Assembly (NCBI RefSeq): GCF_000166295.1
Contig: NC_017506.1
Location: forward strand, 3,534,001 to 3,598,000
Direction of reading: 5' to 3'
DNA length: 64,000 nt
Source of the DNA: Marinobacter adhaerens HP15
GTDB lineage: Bacteria > Pseudomonadota > Gammaproteobacteria > Pseudomonadales > Oleiphilaceae
Below the pieces are notes generated by a model. The model worked only from the letters and a program-made list of their open reading frames with translations, did not search any database and was not told the origin of the DNA. Shown here one piece after another: positions 45,030 through 52,871 of the stretch (positions within the stretch are counted from its first letter, which is position 1; each line of letters begins with the position of its first letter). Both the position numbers and the translations under genes were made by a program.

Positions 45030-46484
45030 TCAGGCAGCGGGCGCGTAAACCTTTACGTTTTCGTGCCCCTCGGCCCTGAGGTGCCCCGCATGCATGCGGC
45101 TCATGGTGCCGCGATCGCAATACAGGAGATACTGCCGGTTGGCCGGCAACTCCGGCAGCTGTTGATTCAGCTCGTAGAACGGAATCTGCAGAATTTCGTT
45201 GTTAGTCAGTTTCAGCGGTGACTGCTCCCCCTCGGAAGGGTGGCGGACATCAATGATCACGTCGTCCACGGAGGGCGTCTGCACCATTTCCACTTCCTCG
45301 GGGGTCACGGTCGTTTCCAGCAACCGATTGACCGGCGTTTCTTCCCGGGCCTCGATTGCGCTTGCAAGCACGGAAAAATCCATCCGGGATTCATCTTCCT
45401 CTACCCGGTGTAACTTGGCACGAGTGGCCGGCTTCTGGGAAATCACACCACAGTATTCCGGCATGTTGCGGGCATAGACTTCGGTACCAATCTCCCTGGC
45501 GATGCGGATAATGGATTCCTTGTCCATGGACACCAATGGGCGCAGGACCACTTCGTCACTGGCCCGATCCACCACATTGAGGTTACTCAGGGTCTGGCTG
45601 GACACCTGGGCCACGGCATCTCCTGTCACCACCCCCGAGGCGTTGTTTTTGCGGGCAATCTCTGCTGCCGCCATCAGCATCTGACGCTTGAGCACCACGC
45701 CCCAGTGACGGTGACTCACCGAACGCATGATTTCAGCGACAACACCCTCGAAGGGCACCGAGATAAACTTGGCACTGTGGGAGGCACCGTAGCGATCCCA
45801 CAGGTAGTGCACCACCTGGCGCACACCAACCTCGTGAGCCGTGCCTCCGAGGTTGAAAAACAGGAAGTGATTGCGCAAACCCCGACGCATCATCAGGTAA
45901 GCCGCCACCGACGAATCATAGCCCCCGGAAATCAGGGTCAGCACATTTTCGACACTGCCCAGCGGATAGCCGCCCAACCCCCGGTGCTTGCGATGGGCAA
46001 TATGGAACTGGTCGTCCTGGACTTCAATCCGCACCTCAACCTGTGGGGATTTCAGGTCAACCCCACTGGCACCCGATGCCTGCATAAGCGCGGCACCCAC
46101 GGTGCGCTCCAGATCAATAGAGCGGAAACTGTGTTCACCGTGACGTCGGGCCCTGACGGCAAAGGTTTTGCCAGTCAACCTGTCCGCAAAGGCCTCAACA
46201 GCCTTCTTGGCAACGTCTTCCAGACTGACAAATGGAAACGCTCCGATTTCCTGGATCGTGGAAATGCCCGGTATGCGCAAAAGCAGCTCAAGGGCCGGCC
46301 CGGACAACCCGCGACCGTCTGGCACCTCCACGTCTACCCTGTCCCAGCTGCCTTCAACCCGAATCTCCGGATCAAGCCGCGCCAGCAGCTTTCGGATGTT
46401 CTGGCGCAGATGACGCATCTGCTGGCGACGGACGGGTTTACTCTTGATAGCAACTTCCGGAGCGGGACGAATAAGCAGTTTCAT
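45030..46484 (-). CDS. thiI: tRNA uracil 4-sulfurtransferase ThiI
   Basis: A 484-residue enzyme making 4-thiouridine at position 8 of tRNAs and supplying sulfur for thiazole synthesis. Domain order: ferredoxin-like N-terminus (KLLIRPAPEVAIKSKPVRRQ), THUMP domain (PFVSLEDVAKKAVEAFADRL), PP-loop ATPase (VLTLISGGYDSSVAAYLMMRRG) and C-terminal rhodanese with catalytic Cys in YLLYCDRGTMSRMHAGHL. Length equals E. coli ThiI (482). The start is the ATG at 46484; the frame extends to 46589 but would run into the divergent ppnN leader. Its stop is four bases from the convergent deacetylase stop. Confidence 0.96.
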   Translation of the reverse strand: MKLLIRPAPEVAIKSKPVRRQQMRHLRQNIRKLLARLDPEIRVEGSWDRVDVEVPDGRGLSGPALELLLRIPGISTIQEIGAFPFVSLEDVAKKAVEAFADRLTGKTFAVRARRHGEHSFRSIDLERTVGAALMQASGASGVDLKSPQVEVRIEVQDDQFHIAHRKHRGLGGYPLGSVENVLTLISGGYDSSVAAYLMMRRGLRNHFLFFNLGGTAHEVGVRQVVHYLWDRYGASHSAKFISVPFEGVVAEIMRSVSHRHWGVVLKRQMLMAAAEIARKNNASGVVTGDAVAQVSSQTLSNLNVVDRASDEVVLRPLVSMDKESIIRIAREIGTEVYARNMPEYCGVISQKPATRAKLHRVEEDESRMDFSVLASAIEAREETPVNRLLETTVTPEEVEMVQTPSVDDVIIDVRHPSEGEQSPLKLTNNEILQIPFYELNQQLPELPANRQYLLYCDRGTMSRMHAGHLRAEGHENVKVYAPAA

Positions 46485-46594
46485 AAATCGGAATTTTGTC
46501 GGGTGGCGTATTGTACTGAAAGGCCTTAGTCTACCCTTTTGACTGCGCGCCTCAAAATCGGGCATTTCCGCAACATCCAGGAGTTTCACCGTTA

Positions 46595-47977
46595 ATGCAG
46601 GAAACCACCATCAATGCCCTCGTCTCACCAGAGGGCAGCCTTGAAATTCTCTCCAATCATGAGGTCAACCGCCTCAAGGACCGCAGCGAAGGCGGGCTTT
46701 ACCGGCTGTTTCGCCAATGCGCGCTGGCGGTTCTCAATACGGGCATCGAGACTGACGACTGCAAGGCATTGATGGAATCTCATGCCGACTTTGATGTCCG
46801 CCTGGTACCGCAGCCCCGGGGCCTCAAACTGGAACTGATCAATGCGCCCGGCCATGCCTTTGTTGATGGCGAAATGCTGAGGGCGATCCGCGAGCACCTG
46901 TTCTCGGTTTTACGAGACATTATCTACTCGCATTCAATCCCTCAGACAGCCGCCGGTTTTCGCCGGGATGATCCGGAGGACCTGACCAATTACGTATTCC
47001 ACATTCTCCGCAACGCCCGGGTGCTGCAGGCGGGAAGACAACCAGACCTCGTGGTCTGCTGGGGTGGCCACTCCATCGGGCATGAAGAATACCAGTACAG
47101 CAAGGATGTCGGTCATCAGTTGGGGCTCAGGGCCCTGAGCATCTGCACCGGATGTGGCCCGGGTGCCATGAAAGGTCCCATGAAAGGTGCCACCATTGGC
47201 CACGCCAAGCAGCGGGTAAAGAACGGTCGCTACATCGGTATTACAGAACCCGGCATCATTGGCGCCGAAGCCCCAAACCCGATCGTCAATGAACTGGTCA
47301 TCATGCCGGACATTGAAAAGCGCCTGGAAGCGTTCGTCCGCTGTGGTCACGGCGTGATTGTATTCCCAGGCGGTGTCGGCACCGCCGAGGAAATTCTCTA
47401 CCTGCTCGGGATCCTGCTGCATCCGGACAATGCAGATCTGCCCTTCCCGGTGGTATTTACCGGCCGGCAGGAAAACGCGGAATACTTCGAGATGATCGAT
47501 AAGTTTATCCGGAACGCCCTCGGGGATGAGGCTGCGAGCAAATACGAGATCATCATCGACGATCCGGTGCGCGTGGCCCAGACCATGAAAAAAGGAATGA
47601 AGGAGGTCGAGACGTTCCGGCGCGCCATGCAGGATGCCTATTATTTCAACTGGATGCTGAAGATCGACCCGGTGTTCCAGCTGCCGTTCGAGCCCAATCA
47701 CGACAACATGCGGGCGCTGGAGCTGCATCGGGACCAGCCTGTGCACCTGATCGCTGCGAATTTGCGCAAGGCCTTCAGTGGCATTGTTGCCGGTAACGTC
47801 AAGGAGGGTGGTATACGACAGGTTCAGGAGAAGGGGCCGTTCGAAATCGCAGGCGACCCGACTCTGATAAAACCGCTCGAAGCCATGCTCGAGCAGTTTG
47901 TGACCCAGAACCGGATGAAACTACCGGGTTCTTCGGCCTACAGACCGAGCTATCGCATCGTCAGCGGAGCGGCCTGA
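46595..47977 (+). CDS. ppnN: Pyrimidine/purine nucleotide 5'-monophosphate nucleosidase PpnN (YgdH)
   Basis: A 460-residue LOG-family nucleosidase splitting nucleoside monophosphates into base and ribose 5-phosphate; in E. coli it is controlled by (p)ppGpp. The Rossmann core shows CWGGHSIGHEEYQYSKDVGHQLG, ICTGCGPGAMKGPMKGATIGHA and the LOG motif IVFPGGVGTAEEILYLLGILL. The N-terminal domain starts MQETTINALVSPEGSLEILSN as in PpnN, and the C-terminal domain ends SSAYRPSYRIVSGAA. Length is close to E. coli (454). The start is the ATG at 46595, divergent from thiI. Confidence 0.94.
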   Translation: MQETTINALVSPEGSLEILSNHEVNRLKDRSEGGLYRLFRQCALAVLNTGIETDDCKALMESHADFDVRLVPQPRGLKLELINAPGHAFVDGEMLRAIREHLFSVLRDIIYSHSIPQTAAGFRRDDPEDLTNYVFHILRNARVLQAGRQPDLVVCWGGHSIGHEEYQYSKDVGHQLGLRALSICTGCGPGAMKGPMKGATIGHAKQRVKNGRYIGITEPGIIGAEAPNPIVNELVIMPDIEKRLEAFVRCGHGVIVFPGGVGTAEEILYLLGILLHPDNADLPFPVVFTGRQENAEYFEMIDKFIRNALGDEAASKYEIIIDDPVRVAQTMKKGMKEVETFRRAMQDAYYFNWMLKIDPVFQLPFEPNHDNMRALELHRDQPVHLIAANLRKAFSGIVAGNVKEGGIRQVQEKGPFEIAGDPTLIKPLEAMLEQFVTQNRMKLPGSSAYRPSYRIVSGAA

Positions 47978-48001
47978 GCCGCTTCGCTGACAGGGTAAGG
48001 C

Positions 48002-48337
48002 TTACTTGCCGCCGTCTGCCGGCAGGCTCGCGAAGTAGGCCGCCAGATTGGCAATGTCGGCGTCACTTAGGGCAGCAGCCTGCCCCTGCATAATCGCGGC
48101 CTGGCCGCCAGAGCGTTGCTTGTTCTTGTACGCCTTCAGGGCCGATACCAGGTACTGCTCGTTCTGGCCCGCCAGGTTGGGGTATGTCGGGATTTGCGCA
48201 AGACCATTCTGGCCATGGCACGCAGCACAGACAGCCGCCTTGGCCTTGCCGGCTTCGGCATCTGCGGCAGAAACTACTGCAGGCACAGCAGCGCCAAGCG
48301 CAAAAATTCCCGCAACAGCGTAGTGTTTCAGATTCAT
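48002..48337 (-). CDS. Periplasmic monoheme cytochrome c (c553/c4-like)
   Basis: A 111-residue c-type cytochrome with signal peptide [20 protein letters not shown] followed by VVSAAD. A single heme site [12 protein letters not shown] is seen, with an axial-Met candidate in [26 protein letters not shown]. It transfers electrons in the periplasm, probably to an oxidase. The start is the ATG at 48337. It ends 25 bases from the convergent ppnN stop. The 219-base gap upstream (48338-48556), shared with the next divergent gene, shows no RNA gene. Confidence 0.92.
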   Translation of the reverse strand: MNLKHYAVAGIFALGAAVPAVVSAADAEAGKAKAAVCAACHGQNGLAQIPTYPNLAGQNEQYLVSALKAYKNKQRSGGQAAIMQGQAAALSDADIANLAAYFASLPADGGK

Positions 48338-48556
48338 TGTTATTACCCTCTCATCGTCATTTTCCAGATTTTAAGGCCGGTTCGGAGGCCGGGCGCTAAA
48401 CTGACTTGCACTTATAGCACAGAGCGGGGCAACCTCAAATGCGATAGGTCAAGGACATCTTTTCGACGTTAGTCCTCTTTCCTGTTCTGGCTATTAGGGT
48501 GAAAGTACGTTCGATTCCGTATCCAAGATTGATTTAATTCTCCGGAGAAAACGCCA

Positions 48557-49660
48557 ATGTCTGTAGAGGCCGAGGAACTTGCATGCCGCGAAGGGCACAT
48601 GGGTGTTCTTACACTGAACTCCCCGGGCACTCTCAACGCGCTTTCCGAACACATGATCGAGCAGATCCAGGACATCCTGGACCGCTGGGCCAATGATGAC
48701 CGAATCTGCATCGTGGTCATTCAGGGCGCCGGTGAGAGAGCCTTTTGCGCCGGCGGTGATATCCGCGAACTCTATGATGCAATTCTCGACGGGCAAGAGC
48801 CGGAGAAACCGGTACGGTTTTTCAGCCGGGAATACCGGATGGATTACAACATCCATCGCTTCCCAAAGCCCGTGCTGGGTATAGCCCACGGCGTGGTGAT
48901 GGGCGGCGGTCTTGGTGTGTTCTCAGGCTGCCGGTATCGGCTGGTTACGCCGGATGTCACGCTGGCAATGCCCGAGATCACGATCGGGCTGTTTCCGGAT
49001 GTGGGTGCCAGCTGGTTTTTGAAACGGCTGCCAGGAAGGCTGGGGCTGTTCATGGGGTTGACCGGCGCCCGTTTGAACGTCAGCGATACGCTGCGGGTTG
49101 GTCTCGCCGACATGGCCATCCTGCCGGAGGACCGGGATCGCCTGCTTGACCGACTGGCCTCGGAACGCTGGACCGGCCAAACCGCCGCCGATGACAATCG
49201 ACTGTTCAGGTTACTCAACCAGATCCAGACACCGGATTACCGGACACTGCCACCCAGTCACCTCGCCCGGCACGAACAGCGGATTGCCAGGCTGAGCGCC
49301 GGCGATGAACTTCCGGACATCGTTGATCAACTGCTGGCAGCGGAGGTTGACTGCGACTGGTGGCATGCCTGTATGAACACGCTCAGAAACGGATGCCCGG
49401 TCTCTGCATGGCTGGTCTGGACCCAGTTACAGAAAGCGCAGCAAATGTCCCTGAAGGACGCCTTCCGCATGGAACTGGCGATGGTTTCCGAATGCATCCG
49501 CCGGCCTGATCTGACAGAGGGAATCCGGGCTCTGGCTATCGACAAGGACCGCCAGCCAAAATGGAGTTACCCGAGCGTGGCCGATGTGCCGGAAGACGTG
49601 GTTGCGGCTCATTTCACCCCGGAGTGGGATGACGAGACGGATCCGATGGGCCTGGAGTAA
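48557..49660 (+). CDS. Enoyl-CoA hydratase/isomerase family protein (3-hydroxyisobutyryl-CoA hydrolase-like)
   Basis: A 367-residue crotonase-fold protein. CoA-binding and oxyanion-hole segments are GERAFCAGGDIRELYDAIL and HGVVMGGGLGVFSGCRYRLVTP; the catalytic region reads LAMPEITIGLFPDVGASWFLKRLPG, matching the PEx-xGxFPDxG pattern of 3-hydroxyisobutyryl-CoA hydrolases, and the C-terminal extension (about 110 residues beyond a simple hydratase) also fits HIBCH, an enzyme of valine breakdown. No other valine genes are adjacent, so this remains a family call. The start is the ATG at 48557 with CGGAG upstream. Confidence 0.86.
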   Translation: MSVEAEELACREGHMGVLTLNSPGTLNALSEHMIEQIQDILDRWANDDRICIVVIQGAGERAFCAGGDIRELYDAILDGQEPEKPVRFFSREYRMDYNIHRFPKPVLGIAHGVVMGGGLGVFSGCRYRLVTPDVTLAMPEITIGLFPDVGASWFLKRLPGRLGLFMGLTGARLNVSDTLRVGLADMAILPEDRDRLLDRLASERWTGQTAADDNRLFRLLNQIQTPDYRTLPPSHLARHEQRIARLSAGDELPDIVDQLLAAEVDCDWWHACMNTLRNGCPVSAWLVWTQLQKAQQMSLKDAFRMELAMVSECIRRPDLTEGIRALAIDKDRQPKWSYPSVADVPEDVVAAHFTPEWDDETDPMGLE

Positions 49661-49671
49661 GCCGGTCGGCG

Positions 49672-50169
49672 CTAGAATTCGGCGCCCGCCTGCACCAGCA
49701 ACATTTCCAGATCCCGATTGTTGGTGGCGCGGGCAACGTCCAGTGCCGTTTGTCCGTCGCTCGCCTCGTAATTGACGTCGGCTCCGGCCGCCACCAGCCT
49801 CTCCGCCGTCAGCAAATCCCCGTTGGCCACGATTTTCATCAGCAAAGATTCGCCTCCCTGACTCACGTTGACGTTGGCACCGGCTGCCACCAATACCTTC
49901 ACCACCGACAGATGGCCGTTTTCCGCCGCCCGCATCACGGGGGTATACCCGTACGGGTCACTGGTGTTCACATCGGCGCCGGCCGATAACAACAGCTGCA
50001 CGCGCCGCTTTTCACCATTCCCGGCGGCTGAAACCAGCAGTGCATCCGCCTCGGCCAGGGCCTCGGGGCTCAGGGCAACCGGTTGGTTCGGGGAGGCGCA
50101 GGCGGACAGGAAAACAACAAGCGGAAGCAATATGAGCAAAACACGGAAGGCGCCGGTTCCCTTGGCCAT
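49672..50169 (-). CDS. Ankyrin-repeat lipoprotein
   Basis: A 165-residue protein with a lipoprotein signal (VLLILLPLVVFLSACAS, Cys after the SA) and four ankyrin-like repeats of about 33 residues: AGNGEKRRVQLLLSAGADVN, GYTPVMRAAENGHLSVVKVL, GGESLLMKIVANGDLLTAER and DGQTALDVARATNNRDLEML. Such repeats mediate protein-protein contact in the periplasm. The start is the ATG at 50169 (MAKGTGAF); the frame is open to 50268 without a lipoprotein-like start. It follows tmcA on the same strand after 82 bases. Partner and function are unknown. Confidence 0.85.
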   Translation of the reverse strand: MAKGTGAFRVLLILLPLVVFLSACASPNQPVALSPEALAEADALLVSAAGNGEKRRVQLLLSAGADVNTSDPYGYTPVMRAAENGHLSVVKVLVAAGANVNVSQGGESLLMKIVANGDLLTAERLVAAGADVNYEASDGQTALDVARATNNRDLEMLLVQAGAEF

Positions 50170-50251
50170 AACAAACAGTCTCTGTGGATCTCGTTGAAAG
50201 GATACGAGGGCCCATTCTGGGCAGACACCGGCGGAAATTAAATCGAGCGAG

Positions 50252-52408
50252 TCACAAACCCGGGCCATCCTTCAAAAGATCACGCACCACCTGTCGCAGA
50301 CGATCTTCGCCTTCTCTCTGGCCCAGGCAAAGCCTGTCCGCCTGCAGCGCGGACCAGGGCCGCCCCTGAAGAACACCCTGGCACCAGACCGCAAGCGCCT
50401 CATGGCTTTTCAGCCACGCCATGATCCCCGGTGCCTGACTCAGCTTCCGCAATACCGGGACCGTGACCTGAAAGCCACGATGCCCATTGGCGAAATTGCG
50501 GAGATCCCGCAAATCATCCCTGTCCAGCGTCGGCCCGGGGGGCAGATCGGCGGTTATCCCGGCCAGCAATGTCGGCTCCAGCCCCTGCCAGTTGCCGGGC
50601 AAGAGAGTAAGCCAATGGTCGGCCAGGCGGTTGCGGATGCGTTCTTCCAGATCGCGACCAGCCTGCGAAAAGCCGGCCACCATCTGCAGTGGATATTCGC
50701 CACTGGATGCTTCCTGCTGCCAGCCAACCCTGACAACATGCAGACCGCAGGTCTGCCAAAACGCGAGCAGGTCAGCGCTGCCACCGAAGCTGGTTCCGAG
50801 GTAATCAACATCCTGCTCGGCGGCATACGCCCTGGCAGCCTGCACCATGCTTTGGCCAATGCCCGCGCGTCTGACCTCGTCTGATACTGCAATGCGGACA
50901 ACCCTCAGACCCCGCAGGACCGCGGCCTCGGGATAGCCGCTGTGGCTGGCCAACGATTGCGGCAGCAGATGGCCCCGTATTCGCCGGGTGCCCAGACTGA
51001 CCTGTTCTGCCAGCTCAGCCGGAAGGCCACCCTCAAGCGCGCACCAGAGCACACCAACCGTCTGATCGCCAATTCGCGCGCGCCAGCTACGGGCGGCCGG
51101 GTCATCCAGCCACTGCCTCAGATCAGCGGGGCTGGTCCGGTAATGGGCATCCACCAGCAACCCAAAGGCACGGGACAGGGCTCCGTCACTTGCCTCTGCC
51201 GGCTCCCAGGGTTCGATGACCAGCTCCCCGGCGCTGTATTCAGTTTTCCCGGGCAAGCGACCACCGTCGGCAGCCAGCAGAAAGAGTCGGGTGATCAGGG
51301 CTTCCAGCGGATCGTTCAGGGTCCAGCGTACCGGCTCGCTCAACGTTACCGACTGCCACTGGGGCGTTGATTGATCAAGGACCTGCCGAAAACGAATGGC
51401 AAAGCCCCGGCCGGCCCCTTCGTAACCATGGACCGTGGTGGCGAACGCCACTCTCGGCCAGCCGAGCAGAACCGATTTCAGCAGCGGCGCCGGAATCGCT
51501 GCTGCCTCATCCACCAGGACCACTTCGGCTTCCGGCCGCAAAGTCAGCAATTCACGTACCGGCATAAACCTCAGGCGGCCACCGGCTCGGGAGCTGAGTA
51601 TCCCTGGGCTGGCTTCGGCCAACTGGTCTCCGAGAGTCTCACAGGCGTGGCGAAAGAGGGTCTCCACATTCTGCTCCGAGGGCGCGGTAACCACGATGTC
51701 CTGCCTGCCTTGGCGCAACAATTCGGCTGCAGCCATACCCATCGCCGCAGATTTGCCACGGCCCCGGTCCGCCGTCACTACCAGCGGCCTGCGCCGGCGG
51801 CCTAGGCCAAAACGGACGAGGCGCTGAACCAATTGTTCCTGATCCCGGGTGGCGGCGATTCGAAAGCGTTTCTCAGGCAGGGGCGGAACCGGCGGCCGTG
51901 ATTCCGGACGGTCGGGTGACACCCGGATGACCGCATCATCGTCGGCAAGCAGGTCGGCCATACGGGCAGCAAACGGATGGTTCGGACCATGCTCCAGACC
52001 GGTTCTCGAGTAATCGGGATCCGCAAAGCGGGACCACTCTGCCAGCGGCGGCATCAGCCAGAACAGCAGGCCACCAGCGGTGAGCGCACCCGAGAGCGCG
52101 GCAAAGGCATCCGGAGGATTGCCGTGCCAGCCATCCCAGACGATAAGCGAGACTTCACACCCGAGCCACTTTCGAGCCCCGGGAGGCGTGACCCGGGTCA
52201 GCCGGGTATCGGGGCTATGATCCGCTGGTCCCGTCCATAGGCCGCTCTGTATTTCCAACCCGGGTAACAGACCGGAAAGCCACCTGAGGTTCTGTTCCCG
52301 ATCACCCTCAAGCAGAACCAGTCGGCGTTCACCGTTGGCGGTGAGGCTGTCCTGCAGGGCACGCCATGCGGACGGATCCGCTTTGGCATCGGGTCCGGAA
52401 TGGCTCAT
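50252..52408 (-). CDS. tmcA: tRNA(Met) cytidine acetyltransferase TmcA
   Basis: A 718-residue enzyme placing N4-acetylcytidine at the wobble base of elongator tRNAMet. Domain order: N-terminal TmcA domain, RNA-helicase-like module with Walker A VVTADRGRGKSAAMGMAAAEL and the DEAD-like VVLVDEAAAIPAPLLKSVL, GNAT acetyltransferase (VRIAVSDEVRRAGIGQSMVQAARAY, LGTSFGGSADLLAFWQ) and a C-terminal tRNA-binding tail. Length is typical (E. coli 671). Its ATG (52408) shares one base with the TGA of the upstream DUF2237 gene. Confidence 0.95.
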   Translation of the reverse strand: MSHSGPDAKADPSAWRALQDSLTANGERRLVLLEGDREQNLRWLSGLLPGLEIQSGLWTGPADHSPDTRLTRVTPPGARKWLGCEVSLIVWDGWHGNPPDAFAALSGALTAGGLLFWLMPPLAEWSRFADPDYSRTGLEHGPNHPFAARMADLLADDDAVIRVSPDRPESRPPVPPLPEKRFRIAATRDQEQLVQRLVRFGLGRRRRPLVVTADRGRGKSAAMGMAAAELLRQGRQDIVVTAPSEQNVETLFRHACETLGDQLAEASPGILSSRAGGRLRFMPVRELLTLRPEAEVVLVDEAAAIPAPLLKSVLLGWPRVAFATTVHGYEGAGRGFAIRFRQVLDQSTPQWQSVTLSEPVRWTLNDPLEALITRLFLLAADGGRLPGKTEYSAGELVIEPWEPAEASDGALSRAFGLLVDAHYRTSPADLRQWLDDPAARSWRARIGDQTVGVLWCALEGGLPAELAEQVSLGTRRIRGHLLPQSLASHSGYPEAAVLRGLRVVRIAVSDEVRRAGIGQSMVQAARAYAAEQDVDYLGTSFGGSADLLAFWQTCGLHVVRVGWQQEASSGEYPLQMVAGFSQAGRDLEERIRNRLADHWLTLLPGNWQGLEPTLLAGITADLPPGPTLDRDDLRDLRNFANGHRGFQVTVPVLRKLSQAPGIMAWLKSHEALAVWCQGVLQGRPWSALQADRLCLGQREGEDRLRQVVRDLLKDGPGL

Positions 52409-52785
52409 CAGCTAAGGTCGGCACCATGAGACTTGAGGTCGTCCAGGGCGCATTTTTCAAGGGCAGCCCGATGGGTAGCCCGCAGTCGGACCCTGGGGGC
52501 GCAGCCGGCTTCAAAGGCTTCCTGCCACCGGCCGGCACACAGGCACCAGCTATCGCCCGCTTTCAGGCCTTCGAAGCCGAATTCAGGCCTGGGGGTGCTG
52601 AGGTCGTTGCCCTGGGCTTTGGAGAATTCGAGGAATTCGTCGGTTACCACGGCGCAGACGGCGTGCAGGCCAAAATCATCCGGGCCGACGTTGCAGCAGC
52701 CATCGCGGTAAAAGCCGGTGATCGGGTCTTTGCCGCAGGTTTCGAGTTTTTCGCCAAGTACGTTTACCGATTCGGACATTTCCAT
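52408..52785 (-). CDS. DUF2237 family protein
   Basis: A 125-residue protein of the DUF2237 family, function unknown. Typical pattern: NVLGEKLETCGKDPITGFYRDGCC, HAVCAVVTDEFLEFSKAQGNDLSTPRPEFGF, GLKAGDSWCLCAGRWQEAFEAGCAPRV and a final ALEKCALDDLKSHGADLS. Several conserved Cys residues suggest metal or redox chemistry. The start is the ATG at 52785; a frame of 12 more codons reaches 52821. It overlaps tmcA by one base, so the two are coupled. Confidence 0.88.
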   Translation of the reverse strand: MEMSESVNVLGEKLETCGKDPITGFYRDGCCNVGPDDFGLHAVCAVVTDEFLEFSKAQGNDLSTPRPEFGFEGLKAGDSWCLCAGRWQEAFEAGCAPRVRLRATHRAALEKCALDDLKSHGADLS

Positions 52786-52871
52786 GTTTAAGACCCTTTC
52801 GCTCTCATGTTTTGATCGCAATTATGCGGGAGCGGTATCCGCTCTACCAGCAGGCCGTTACAATACCGGCC